Under the pieces are notes generated by a model. That model was not told where the DNA came from and searched no databases. It saw only the letters and a list, made by a program, of their open reading frames with translations. DNA of 64,000 bases from JAJDXO01 sp965213765 (GTDB lineage: Bacteria; Pseudomonadota; Alphaproteobacteria; Rhodospirillales; UBA2165): the NCBI GenBank assembly GCA_965213765.1, contig OZ243926.1, positions 3,906,001 to 3,970,000 on the forward strand. Reading direction: 5' to 3'. The position numbers were made by a program, and so were the translations under genes. This document shows positions 49,571-58,040 of this stretch, in pieces. Each line of letters begins with the position of its first letter. Position 1 is the stretch's first letter.

Positions 49571-50347
49571 CTAGGCCGGAAGCACCCCTCTGACTTCCGG
49601 CCACGCCTTCTCGCCGGCGGCCCGATGCTGGAGCCCCTCGGGATTCGGGGTGTCGGCGAGGCACGCGTCATAAGACGGGCGGGCACGAATTCGCTCCCAC
49701 CAATCCGCGACCCCCGGCCGATTTTCCCACATGCCGTCGAACGCCAGTTCGTGCAGGCGCTCGACCAGAGGCGACATGGCCGTGTCGGCGAGAGAATACC
49801 TGCCGCCGGCCAGCCATTTATTTTTCTCGAGTGCGCTCTCCATGTCCGAGAGCATCCTGGTCAGGCCTTCGGCCGCCATTGGGAAATACGGGCTGTCATA
49901 GCCTTGTTCGATGATCGCCCGGCGGCGTGCCCGATTCGCGGGCCTGGGAATCCCCTCGATATAGGCTTCCAGTTCTTCCGGAGTCTTTTCCAGAATTTTC
50001 GGCCGCATGGAGACCGTGTAGGTGAACGTGCCGATATACGGCAGGCATTCGTCGGCCCGCTTCATCCACCACCAGGCGCGCGCCGTTCCAAGCGGTCCGT
50101 CGATTTTCAGCGGCGGGCCGTCAAAGGCATCGTCGACATAGTTCAGTATCACCGAGCTCTCGAGGATGATCTCGCCGTCATGGATCAGGGTCGGCACCAC
50201 GCCCTGCGGGTTGAGCTTGCGATACGCCTCGGTGCGGAGGTAATCCCTGGTAACGGCATGTCCGTCGTAGTCCAGCTGCTTTTCCGCAAACGCCAAGCGC
50301 GCCTTCAACCCGCAGGTCGCGCCATGAAAGAAGTATAACTCCAGCAT
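49571..50347 (-). CDS. Glutathione S-transferase family protein
   Basis: 258 residues from the ATG at 50347; the open frame beyond it runs into the VOC gene and is not used. Thioredoxin-like part MLELYFFHGATCGLKARLAF and NPQGVVPTLIHDGEIILESS, then the helical domain with SALEKNKWLAGGRYSLADTA and MSPLVERL. It is clearly related to the GST at 41022. The Cys in the ATCGLKAR position rather than Ser or Tyr suggests a beta/omega-like or isomerase-like class. It sits 16 bases downstream of the VOC gene, same direction, likely one operon; convergent with the hpsN-like gene. Confidence 0.87.
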   Translation of the reverse strand: MLELYFFHGATCGLKARLAFAEKQLDYDGHAVTRDYLRTEAYRKLNPQGVVPTLIHDGEIILESSVILNYVDDAFDGPPLKIDGPLGTARAWWWMKRADECLPYIGTFTYTVSMRPKILEKTPEELEAYIEGIPRPANRARRRAIIEQGYDSPYFPMAAEGLTRMLSDMESALEKNKWLAGGRYSLADTAMSPLVERLHELAFDGMWENRPGVADWWERIRARPSYDACLADTPNPEGLQHRAAGEKAWPEVRGVLPA

Positions 50348-50363
50348 GCCTGTCCCCGTCCGT

Positions 50364-50873
50364 TCAGCCTTCGCCCGGCAAATGCCAGGTGTCGTACCGG
50401 ATTGCGTCGATATCGATGGCGTTGCCATGACCTTGCGCCGGTCCGCGGGGCAGATTGGGCGCGTCCTTGTATCCTTCGTGGCAATAAAGCTCGATGACGT
50501 TGCCCGAGGGATCCCTGAAGAACATCATGGCTTCGACGCCCGCGCGCGTCCAATAGGGCGTTGACGGTATGCCGCAGGCCGCCAGCCACTCCTTGGTATG
50601 CGCCAGCGTCTCCGCATCGCAATCGAAGCCGATATGCGGGTATTCGTTTCCCGGCTCCATGAAGGTGGTGCCGGCGGAGCCGATGCCGATATGGGCGCCG
50701 TTTATGTCGAACAGGATAAAGGCCGGTTCCTCGACAATTATTTTGCCGCCGAGGACAGCCATATAAAACTTCTTGCCTTCTTCAAGGTCCCGGCACGGGA
50801 AACTCACGTGATCGAGAGATTTGAAGACCGGCGGACCCAATTCCGCGGCCGCGGGTGTCGATGTTCCATCCAT
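50364..50873 (-). CDS. VOC-family (glyoxalase/dioxygenase-like) protein
   Basis: 169 residues, one VOC unit pair. The conserved features are SLDHVSFPCRDLEEGKKFYM (first metal-ligand His), YMAVLGGKIIVEEPAFILFD, EYPHIGFDCDAETLAHTKEW (second His) and FFRDPSGNVIELYCHEGYKD (Glu ligand). It is a metal enzyme of the glyoxalase, fosfomycin-resistance or extradiol type; the precise reaction cannot be told. It precedes the GST gene by 16 bases, and VOC-GST pairs often act on glutathione adducts, which supports a detoxification role. Confidence 0.8.
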   Translation of the reverse strand: MDGTSTPAAAELGPPVFKSLDHVSFPCRDLEEGKKFYMAVLGGKIIVEEPAFILFDINGAHIGIGSAGTTFMEPGNEYPHIGFDCDAETLAHTKEWLAACGIPSTPYWTRAGVEAMMFFRDPSGNVIELYCHEGYKDAPNLPRGPAQGHGNAIDIDAIRYDTWHLPGEG

Positions 50874-51170
50874 GGCTCATATCCCTGTCGTACCGGCATG
50901 GAGCCGAATGGTAGCACCGGACAACGGATTGACGAGCCTATTTTCGTTCACACCGTCCGAATCCCGAAATGGGCGAAGGACCGGCCGTTGCCGGCGGCAT
51001 GCCGCGTTAACAATTTGGATAGATGGTGCGGCTAGCTTGCCAGGCTCGTAATCGGCGAATGGCTTGACCTGGGTCACTGAGTCATTCGTAAACATATGCA
51101 AACCTGAGAACGCTCTGGCGAAGAGCGGAGGAATTGCCGCGCCGAGGGCAGGAACGGGTGCGAGGCCGGA
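50874..51170. other. Divergent intergenic region, VOC gene / mlaC-like gene
   Basis: About 300 bases that must carry promoters for both divergent genes. I see no clear promoter boxes, repeat copies or RNA genes; a GCTCTGGCGAAGAGC imperfect hairpin (around 51114) is the only structure. Confidence 0.4.
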
Positions 51171-51857
51171 ATGAATGGAGTCCCCGGAATGCGGGTTTGG
51201 GTTTCAAGACGCCGCGTGATAGGCGCGGCGCTGTTGTTCGCGTTTGTTGCCGTACCTCCCGGGATGCAGGCAAGCGCCGGACAGCCGATGTCCGCCGAGG
51301 CGTTTATGACCGCCTTCGGTGACAAGGCGGTGAGGATATTGGCGGACAGCTCGCTAGGCGAAAATGGCCGCGGCGAAGCCGTGCGGGATCTGTTCCTCGG
51401 GAATTTCGACGTCGACGCCATCGGCAAGTTTGTGCTTGCGCGTCACTGGCGCAAGGCAACCGCGGTGGAGCGCCAGGAGTTCCTCGATCTATTCAAGAAG
51501 TATGTCGTCATTACATATGGCCGCCGGCTCAGCGCTTATTCCGGAGAGAAGTTCGCGGTCGATCGGTCGCTTGACCGGGGTAGGGGCCGGTACGTGGTGG
51601 CCAGCAGGGTCGAGCGTCCCTCCGGACCGCCTGTCCGCGTGGACTGGCGGGTGCGCAGCAAGCCTGACGGCGGTTGGGTTATTACGGATGCGATCATCGA
51701 AGGTGTCTCAATGACGATCACCCAGCGGAATGAGTTTGGCGCCGTGATCCGGAACTCGGGCGGCGAGGTCGAAGGACTGCTCGCCAAACTTCGGGAGCTC
51801 ACCGGCTCCGGGAAGGAGCGGCCGGCGGACCGCCAAACCCGGAAAGACGCTCTTTAG
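51171..51857 (+). CDS. MlaC-family (Ttg2D-like) periplasmic protein
   Basis: 228 residues. A signal peptide is visible (RRRVIGAALLFAFVAVPPGM, cleavage near ASA). The mature part resembles MlaC/toluene-tolerance Ttg2D: FLGNFDVDAIGKFVLARHWR, AVERQEFLDLFKKYVVITYG and the VDWRVRSKPDGGWVITDAII beta segment. MlaC shuttles phospholipids across the periplasm; other family members pair with hopanoid biosynthesis. No mlaDEF genes are adjacent, so it is an orphan. The ATG at 51171 or the one at 51189 could be used; the second leaves a more standard signal sequence. Confidence 0.8.
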   Translation: MNGVPGMRVWVSRRRVIGAALLFAFVAVPPGMQASAGQPMSAEAFMTAFGDKAVRILADSSLGENGRGEAVRDLFLGNFDVDAIGKFVLARHWRKATAVERQEFLDLFKKYVVITYGRRLSAYSGEKFAVDRSLDRGRGRYVVASRVERPSGPPVRVDWRVRSKPDGGWVITDAIIEGVSMTITQRNEFGAVIRNSGGEVEGLLAKLRELTGSGKERPADRQTRKDAL

Positions 51858-51980
51858 CCGGATCGGAATTCAAGCACGAGCCCCCGGATGCCGGTTCGGG
51901 GACTTTCGTTCGCCGTCTTTAGTTGCTGTTCAGCGAAGTCTAGGATGCCAGGCAATGGCTTATCATTGGACAGTCCCGTC

Positions 51981-53156
51981 ATGAACGACAGCTTTCGATT
52001 GTTGCTGGAGAAGGCGGCGCGGCTCCACGACCGGCACGAAGCCGTCCGTCGGGAGCCCTTCAACGTGTTCTCGGTCCTGCGCAGCGCACACGATGAGGTC
52101 AATCTCCACTCCCGGTTTCTCGCTGCCTTGCTCGACTATCGACAATCTCCCGATGGCCCCCGAGAGAACCTGGCGGATTTCCTCGACCGGTTCGAGATTC
52201 GGGGTTTCGGTCATGATCATGCAACCGTTGATCGGGAGTGGAGCAATATCGACATCCTCATTCGCGACCAGTCTTCCATGCAGGCGGTCATCATCGAAAA
52301 CAAGATTTGGGCCGCGGACCAGCCCGGACAGTTGCAGCGCTATGCCGAGCAGATGGAGATGGAGGGGTACGTGCCACACGTCATCTACCTGACGCCGGAT
52401 GGCTGGGAGGCTTCCCATGACAGTGCGGGTGACCTCGACTATCGGAGCATCTCCTACAAGACCGATCTTGTTCCCTGGTTGGAGGGTTGCCAGAAACGCG
52501 CCTATGGAGAACCCGCGCTGCGAGAATCGGTTGCGCAGTACTTGCGGCTGATCGGAAAGCTGACGGGAACAGACTTTAGCGAGGAATATATGAACGATTT
52601 GAAACAACTCTGCCTGGAGGACAACTACCTTCTTCTGGTGCACGACCTGCGCGAGGCCATGGTTGAGGCGAAGATATCACTATTGGAAAAGCTCTGGCGG
52701 GAGATTGAGAGCGGGCTACAGGCACAAGTGCCGGACCTTCCCGCCAAGTCCGATGAATGGGATGAAGGGGATATATCCGAGGCACGGATAAGGAGCTTCG
52801 TTACCGGTCAGAGGGGCTACAACTGGCACGGCCTGTATTACGCACTCGACGATCATGCTTATCTGTGCGTCGAAACAGACCACCGCCGTATATATTTCGG
52901 AGTCTATTGCGAAAAGGGGCCAAACGAAAAAAAATATAGGGAAATTGCAGCGGATTTCTCAGAGTGGAAAAGCGCAAAAGACTATCCCGTGTATCGATAT
53001 CCTAAGACCGATCTGAATCTGAAACATACTTCTCGCGAGCAGCTCAAATTGTTGGCGAATGAAGAAGCACGGCAAGATTACGTCTGGGAAGTGGTGTCCG
53101 GCGTGAGCGCCCTATGGGAAGAACTCAAGAAGCACGGATTGGTTCCCCGAGCTTGA
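51981..53156 (+). CDS. PD-(D/E)XK nuclease-superfamily protein
   Basis: 391 residues from the ATG at 51981; earlier in-frame starts lack similarity. Residues about 25-110 hold the family core: FNVFSVLRSAHDEVNLHSRF, LAALLD, then SNIDILIRD and AVIIENKIWAADQPGQLQRY, the Asp and Glu-X-Lys of a PD-(D/E)XK site. The rest has no recognised domain; it contains RSFVTGQRGYNWHGLYYALD and a C-terminal alpha-helical tail. Proteins like this often occur in accessory or defence regions but have no settled role. The last third is AT-richer than the surroundings, which hints at transfer. Confidence 0.75.
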   Translation: MNDSFRLLLEKAARLHDRHEAVRREPFNVFSVLRSAHDEVNLHSRFLAALLDYRQSPDGPRENLADFLDRFEIRGFGHDHATVDREWSNIDILIRDQSSMQAVIIENKIWAADQPGQLQRYAEQMEMEGYVPHVIYLTPDGWEASHDSAGDLDYRSISYKTDLVPWLEGCQKRAYGEPALRESVAQYLRLIGKLTGTDFSEEYMNDLKQLCLEDNYLLLVHDLREAMVEAKISLLEKLWREIESGLQAQVPDLPAKSDEWDEGDISEARIRSFVTGQRGYNWHGLYYALDDHAYLCVETDHRRIYFGVYCEKGPNEKKYREIAADFSEWKSAKDYPVYRYPKTDLNLKHTSREQLKLLANEEARQDYVWEVVSGVSALWEELKKHGLVPRA

Positions 53157-53235
53157 GAGCTTTGATCCCGCTGTAGCGACCTAGGGCCGGGGTTGGCGCC
53201 GTCCATCGCGGGCGAAAAGATGGAAGGGGGATGAG

Positions 53236-54189
53236 TTGGACTATGCGACCTTGGGCCGCACGGGGTTGGACGTCAGTGTCGCCGGGCTGGGCGCCGGGGG
53301 TGGAAGCCGGCTCGGCCGCAAGACGGGGAAGAGCTTCGGCGAATCCGTGCGGCTCGTGCATGCCGCCGTCGATCTCGGGGTTAATTTCATCGACACGGCG
53401 GCGATCTACGGTACCGAACCGATTATCGGCGCGGCGCTGGCCACAATCCCCCGAGACCGGGTCGTGGTGTCGACGAAAGCCTGGGAGAATTGGCGTTCAC
53501 GCGACGCCGATGCCCGGACGATTGCCTCTCTCGACCGGTCATTGAGAGATCTCAAGACCGATTACATCGACGTATTTCACCTCCACGGCGTCGCGCCCGG
53601 CGACTATGCCGATGCCGTCAAAGTCCTGCCGGCGCTTCGCGGGGAACAGGAAAAGGGAAAGATCCGGTGGCTGGGGATAACCGAATACCCGCCCGGCGAT
53701 CACCGGCACGAGATGCTGCGGCAAGCCGTCGAAGACGATTGGTTCGATGTTGTGATGCTGGCGTTCTCGATGCTCAATCAAAACGCTCGAGCCCGCGGTT
53801 TTCCCGGGACCCGAAAATATCGGATCGGGACGCTGATCATGTTCGCCGTCAGGAATATCTTCTCATTTCCCGGCCGGTTGCAGGCGGCTCTCGGAGAGCT
53901 TGCCGAGAGGGGTGAGGTGCCGGATTGGTTGGCGGCGGAAAAGGACCCGTTGGGATTTCTGATCCATCCCGAGGGCGCCCGCGACATCATCGAGGCGGCC
54001 TACCGATTTTGCCGTCATGAGCCTGGGGTCGACGTGACATTGTTCGGCACCGGCGACCTCAATCATCTGAAGCGGAATATCGAATCGCTGAGCCGTCCGC
54101 CCCTGCCCGACGCGGATCAACATCGTCTTGTCGAGTTGTTCGGGGCGCTGGAGGGCGTTGGCCTGGAGCATGGGATGGCAAAGACCTAG
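53236..54189 (+). CDS. Aldo/keto reductase
   Basis: 317 residues starting at a TTG (53236) behind GGGGGATGAG. It begins MDYATLGRTGLDVSVAGLGA and has the AKR catalytic Asp-Tyr in FIDTAAIYGTEPIIGAAL, the Lys in VVVSTKAW, the His in YIDVFHLHGV, and GKIRWLGITEYPPG. The C-terminal part (VTLFGTGDLNHLKRNIES) is the usual cofactor end. It reduces carbonyl groups with NADPH; the substrate is unknown. The middle insert GFPGTRKYRIGTLIMFAVRN is unusual for short AKRs but seen in this subgroup. Its TAG stop lies in CTAGAGCAGT, the start of the family H hairpin. Confidence 0.88.
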   Translation: MDYATLGRTGLDVSVAGLGAGGGSRLGRKTGKSFGESVRLVHAAVDLGVNFIDTAAIYGTEPIIGAALATIPRDRVVVSTKAWENWRSRDADARTIASLDRSLRDLKTDYIDVFHLHGVAPGDYADAVKVLPALRGEQEKGKIRWLGITEYPPGDHRHEMLRQAVEDDWFDVVMLAFSMLNQNARARGFPGTRKYRIGTLIMFAVRNIFSFPGRLQAALGELAERGEVPDWLAAEKDPLGFLIHPEGARDIIEAAYRFCRHEPGVDVTLFGTGDLNHLKRNIESLSRPPLPDADQHRLVELFGALEGVGLEHGMAKT

Positions 54190-54194
54190 AGCAG
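54185..54194. repeat. Left-arm remnant of hairpin repeat family H
   Basis: CTAGAGCAGT matches the outer left arm of the H repeat; the rest has been lost. It again overlaps a TAG stop codon. Confidence 0.4.
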
Positions 54195-54411
54195 TCCGAA
54201 ACCGTCACATTGCCGTTCGGTTCTTCGTGGAATTTACGCGGTCACCGCGATGTGATATTTCAAGACGCGCCTGCGAAGGAAGCCTGGTCCAGGCGCCGCA
54301 ATCGAATATCAATTTTTGCCCATACGGCTTATAGGGTTGCAGGACCGGAAAATATCATTCATTCAGAGAGCCTTCGACGGTGAGTTCAAGAGCATCTTTA
54401 AGGGGAGACCA

Positions 54412-54663
54412 TTGAGTCAGTTCACCGAGATCGACACCAAAGGGCTTCTTTGCCCGTTGCCGGTGCTCAAAGCCAAAAAAGCGATCAAAGCGCTGGCGCC
54501 CGGAGAACTCATCCGCATCTTAGCCACCGACCCGGCCTCTACGCGGGATATTCCGGCCTTCTGCCGCAGTGCGGGTCACACGCTCGAACGCTCGCGGGAA
54601 GCTGACGGGGTCTACTCTTATCTAATCAGAAAGGCCGGCGAGGAACTTCGCCAAGCCAGCTGA
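54412..54663 (+). CDS. tusA: TusA-like sulfurtransferase
   Basis: 83 residues from a TTG at 54412 with AAGGGGAGA upstream; an ATG at 54316 would add 32 residues without family similarity. The TusA signature is DTKGLLCPLPVLKAKKAI, whose Cys14 carries the persulfide, followed by LIRILATDPASTRDIPAFCR. TusA-type proteins relay sulfur for tRNA thiolation, molybdenum cofactor or sulfur oxidation. No tus or dsr genes are adjacent. In a window rich in molybdenum enzymes and organosulfur genes either job is plausible. Confidence 0.85.
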   Translation: MSQFTEIDTKGLLCPLPVLKAKKAIKALAPGELIRILATDPASTRDIPAFCRSAGHTLERSREADGVYSYLIRKAGEELRQAS

Positions 54664-54694
54664 GCAAGCCTCAATAGCGCACGGAACGGCTCAA

Positions 54695-55618
54695 CTATTC
54701 CAGCCGGGATTCCGGGCCGGTTCCCCATTGAACCTGTAGCGCCCCGTTGGCCGGCGCCCGGTTCGGAGGAATATCAGCGTTCAACAAATCGCCGTCGGTC
54801 CAGTGTTCGACCCTAAAGTCGAACGGGTCGTACCAATAATCGAAAATCTGCGATCCATAAATGTGGCGGCCGATACCCCATGAATGTTTGTAGCCCTTGG
54901 CCTTGAGCCATTCGTGGCCGAGATAGACCGCGTTCATATCCTCGACCTCAAAGGCGAGGTGCCCGAGGCCCTTGGGCTGCCGGGGCACGGTCAGCAGGAC
55001 GTGGTGATCGACGAATTCCTTGCCCCGATCCAACCGGTTGAAGGTGAACACCACATTGTCCTCGTCCCCGTCATACATTTCGTCGGAGCTGATGAATCCG
55101 AGGTGTTGCTTGTACCAGGCATCGCAGGCCATGGGGTCGCTTACGTTCAACACCACGTGTCCGCAGCGTTTCACCTGTGCGGGTCCCTTTTGCAGGCGCA
55201 CCAGGTCTCCCTTGCGGCTCTGCGCGGCGCCGAAATTGGGGCCGAATACGTTGCTGACGGGTAACGGATCGACGCCTTCGATGCCGTGAACGATCTCCAC
55301 CTGGAAACCCTCGGGATCGGTCAGGCGAACCCGCTTGCCGCCGCCGGGTTCGTCGATGTCTTCAATCTCGCTGGCGCCGTCGGCGGCCGCGATAACGGCA
55401 AGGTCTTGCTCGCTATCGGCGTAGTAGCCCGTTCCAACGTACTCCCGCTCGCCGAGTTCGGCGATGTAGAGATGGTGATGGGGATCCGTCCCTCTCATGT
55501 AGAGCGCCGTATCCGTGCGGGCGCTGCGGACCATCCCGAAGTCGAGAAGAAATTTTTCGGCCAAGTCCAAATCGGGCACCCGGAACCGCCCATAGGCAAT
55601 ATCGCGGACTTTGATCAT
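54695..55618 (-). CDS. Extradiol dioxygenase-like VOC protein, paralogue 1
   Basis: 307 residues, two VOC domains, the size of type I extradiol ring-cleavage dioxygenases. The Fe(II) ligands are apparent: His154 (CGHVVLNVSD), His220 (GLGHLAFEVED) and Glu271 (FRVEHWTDGDLL). The N-terminal domain has FRVPDLDLAEKFLLDFGMV and ALYMRGTDPHHHLYIAELG. It probably opens a catechol-type ring meta to the hydroxyls, matching the hydratase/decarboxylase genes at 38.6 kb, but the substrate is unknown. It is about half identical to the next gene. An 11-bp inverted repeat lies 56 bases upstream of its start. Confidence 0.84.
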   Translation of the reverse strand: MIKVRDIAYGRFRVPDLDLAEKFLLDFGMVRSARTDTALYMRGTDPHHHLYIAELGEREYVGTGYYADSEQDLAVIAAADGASEIEDIDEPGGGKRVRLTDPEGFQVEIVHGIEGVDPLPVSNVFGPNFGAAQSRKGDLVRLQKGPAQVKRCGHVVLNVSDPMACDAWYKQHLGFISSDEMYDGDEDNVVFTFNRLDRGKEFVDHHVLLTVPRQPKGLGHLAFEVEDMNAVYLGHEWLKAKGYKHSWGIGRHIYGSQIFDYWYDPFDFRVEHWTDGDLLNADIPPNRAPANGALQVQWGTGPESRLE

Positions 55619-55673
55619 TTGACCCTCTCCCCGTCTCAGCCGTCAGTTGGATCCTGACGGCGATTATCCGTAT

Positions 55674-55711
55674 TTCTACAATAAATCTCAATATACGAAA
55701 TTATTGTAGAA
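55674..55711. promoter_or_regulatory. Inverted repeat upstream of VOC paralogue 1
   Basis: TTCTACAATAA (55674-55684) and TTATTGTAGAA (55701-55711) are perfect 11-base arms 16 bases apart, in an AT-rich patch between two GC-rich genes. Position before the 55618 start suggests an operator for a repressor or activator not recognised here. Confidence 0.6.
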
Positions 55712-55741
55712 TTTGTCCGAGCCCGGAATCGGCGTCCGGGC

Positions 55742-56653
55742 CTATCGGCCGGGCCCCCACTGAATGTCTCGGGCGGTGTGCATAGGGTACTTCCCGTAGG
55801 GCGTCTCCTCGTTCAGCAGGTCCCCATCGGTCCAATGTTCATGATTGTGGCCCCAGGGATCGGCCCAATAGTCGAATAGCTGGCTGCCGAGAATATGCCG
55901 TCCCATGCCGAAGTTGTGGACGTAGTCTTTGGTCTGCAGGTACCAGTGACCGACATTGAGGTCGTTCCAGTCCTCGACCTCGAAGGCCACGTGGCCGAGC
56001 GCGGCTTCGCCCCGATCGGTAATCAGCACCGTATGATGGTCGACATATTCCCGACCGCGGTTGCAGCGCATGAAGTTCGCCTTGATGATACTGTCGTCGT
56101 TGTCGTCGTGAAGGAAATCCGACGTCAGCATCCCCAATGTGCCCATGTAGAAGTCCTGGCACTCCTTGAACCTTCCGCAGCTCAGGACGATGTGGCCCAA
56201 TCGCTTGACTTGCGAAGGTCGGGCGCCGGAACGGACGAATGGTCCAACGCGGCGGCGCCGAGAGCCGGAATTGAATTCGAAGACTTCCTTTACCTCGATC
56301 GGCTCGACCGTTTCCATACCCGAGACGATCTCAATCTGCAGGCCGTCGGGGTCATGCAATATGACCCGTTTTCCGCCGCCGGGTTCATCCATCTCGTGAA
56401 CGTCGCCGACGCCGTCTAACCGAGAGATCGTATCCAGATCGGCCTCGCCGGCGGCATCGAAGGCCATGCCGATGAAGCCGGGTTCACCCAATTCCGTCAC
56501 ATGAATATGGTGCTCGTTGTCGGTGCCCCGCATATAGAGGGCGGTGTCCGTGCGATCGGAACGGACCAACCCGAAATCGGTGAGAAACGTCTCCATCTTG
56601 TCGAGGTCGGGAGCGCGTAATCGAATGTATTTGACGTCCGCAACTGTGATCAT
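55742..56653 (-). CDS. Extradiol dioxygenase-like VOC protein, paralogue 2
   Basis: 303 residues from the ATG at 56653, which has GGGGGA eight bases upstream and gives the same N-terminus as paralogue 1 (MITVADVKYIRLRAPDLDKM); an ATG two codons earlier is too close to the ribosome site. Fe(II) ligands: His154 (LGHIVLSCG), His221 (LGHVAFEVED) and Glu272 (HNHEHWTDGDLL). The acidic DDNDDS segment near 184 and a VGPFVRSGARPSQVK linker distinguish it. Tandem extradiol paralogues suggest related substrates or a split of roles. Confidence 0.84.
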   Translation of the reverse strand: MITVADVKYIRLRAPDLDKMETFLTDFGLVRSDRTDTALYMRGTDNEHHIHVTELGEPGFIGMAFDAAGEADLDTISRLDGVGDVHEMDEPGGGKRVILHDPDGLQIEIVSGMETVEPIEVKEVFEFNSGSRRRRVGPFVRSGARPSQVKRLGHIVLSCGRFKECQDFYMGTLGMLTSDFLHDDNDDSIIKANFMRCNRGREYVDHHTVLITDRGEAALGHVAFEVEDWNDLNVGHWYLQTKDYVHNFGMGRHILGSQLFDYWADPWGHNHEHWTDGDLLNEETPYGKYPMHTARDIQWGPGR

Positions 56654-56912
56654 CTCCATCTTCCCCCGGCTTGTCGCTCTTGCCTTGGGTCCGAAATAGG
56701 ACGCCCGCGACAGCCGCAAAAAATTCAGTCCGGATCGGACGCGCAAAGGATGAGAGATTTGAAGAGGATTATCAACCACGCGGTCCGTGCGGTCTTGGGG
56801 CTTCGCCGCGTCGGAGTTTTGGCGTGAAATTGATGATCGATTTGACTACGGTCTCGGGCATTCAATTTTCAGACAGCTCATTTTGCTCAAGTCTTTTTTG
56901 CCGGAGGACGTA

Positions 56913-57896
56913 ATGCCGAAAGCCATTGTCATCCATGAATACGGAGGGCCCGAGGTTCTCAAATGGGAGGACCATGATCCCGGTGAGCCGGGACCCGGCG
57001 AGCTGCGCATTCGGCACAACGCCATGGGGCTCAACTATCGCGACGTCTACCATCGCAACGGCTCCTACGGGGTTCCCGGTGACGAATTTCCGGCGGTGAT
57101 CGGGTCCGACGGCGCAGGCGTCGTCGAGGCGGTCGGCCCCGATGTGAGTGAATTCAAAGCCGGGGACCGGGTGGCCTACGGGACCGGGCCGATGGGCTCG
57201 TATGCCGAAGTGCGGAATTTTCCGGAACGCTTCGCGTTGCCTATTCCCGATGGCATCGAAGATCGGGTCGCCGCGGCGATGATCGTCAAGGGCCTGACCG
57301 CTCACAATCTCATTCGGTCGTGCTACGAGGTGAAGGCCGGCGAGACCATCCTCATTCACGCCGTTGCCGGTGGTGTGGGACTGATCGCCTGCCAGTGGGC
57401 CGCGGCATTGGGCGCAACCGTCATCGGCACAACGTCGAGCGAAGAGAAGGCGGAGGTTGCCCGCGCCCATGGGTGTCATCACGTCATCAACTACACCACC
57501 GAGAACTTCGCCGGGCGAGTGAACGAAATCACCGGCGGTGCCGGCGTACCGGTTATTTTTGATGGGGTCGGCGCCGCCACCTATGAGGGCGACCTGGAAT
57601 GCCTTGCGCCGCTGGGCTTCCTCATCGGCTATGGAAATGCGTCAGGGAATTTCCCCAAGGTCGAGCCGCTCGATCTTATGCACAAGGGATCACTTTATTT
57701 CCAACGGATCCGCGGCACCGACTTCAGCACCACGCGCGAAACGCTCCTTTCGACCATCAATGAGATGTTCGACCTGGTTCGGGACGGCACCATCGACATT
57801 GAGATCGGCGGGACCTACCCGCTTCGGGAGGCGCGCCAGGCGCATATCGATCTTGAGGCGAGGAAGACGACAGGCTCAATTGTCTACACGGTTTAG
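56913..57896 (+). CDS. Quinone oxidoreductase (zeta-crystallin-like, MDR family)
   Basis: 327 residues from the ATG at 56913 with GGAGG seven bases upstream. It starts MPKAIVIHEYGGPEVLKWED and has the MDR core: NAMGLNYRDVYHRNGSY, PAVIGSDGAGVVEAVGPDVS, the NADPH loop ILIHAVAGGVGLIACQWAAA and VIGTTSSEEKAEVARAHGC. It lacks zinc ligands, so it belongs to the quinone reductase branch that reduces quinones or enones with NADPH. Likely a redox helper in aromatic catabolism. Divergent from the VOC paralogues, with 260 bases between the starts. Confidence 0.88.
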   Translation: MPKAIVIHEYGGPEVLKWEDHDPGEPGPGELRIRHNAMGLNYRDVYHRNGSYGVPGDEFPAVIGSDGAGVVEAVGPDVSEFKAGDRVAYGTGPMGSYAEVRNFPERFALPIPDGIEDRVAAAMIVKGLTAHNLIRSCYEVKAGETILIHAVAGGVGLIACQWAAALGATVIGTTSSEEKAEVARAHGCHHVINYTTENFAGRVNEITGGAGVPVIFDGVGAATYEGDLECLAPLGFLIGYGNASGNFPKVEPLDLMHKGSLYFQRIRGTDFSTTRETLLSTINEMFDLVRDGTIDIEIGGTYPLREARQAHIDLEARKTTGSIVYTV

Positions 57897-57908
57897 ATTG
57901 CCCGTGAT

Positions 57909-57937
57909 TTGACAGGCCGGCGGGACGTTCCTAACCT
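57909..57937 (+). promoter_or_regulatory. Sigma70-type promoter of the first family-5 binding protein
   Basis: TTGACA (57909-57914), 17-base spacer, TAACCT (57932-57937). The consensus -35 and spacing are good; it starts 12 bases after the quinone reductase stop and 104 bases before the ATG at 58041. Confidence 0.6.
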
Positions 57938-58040
57938 CAAGTCGGCGGGGAGGCAAAGGAACCGCTATGGATTTATCCAAGGCGAGGCGGACGATGGCCG
58001 ATGGCCGTCGCCGTCCACAATTTTTTATGGGAGAGAATTA

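Noticed and set aside
49485..49574. A 29-codon GTG frame overlapping the hpsN-like stop
   Set aside because: Nicely positioned (GTGA) but short, without a ribosome site or recognisable family; possibly a degraded 3' remnant.
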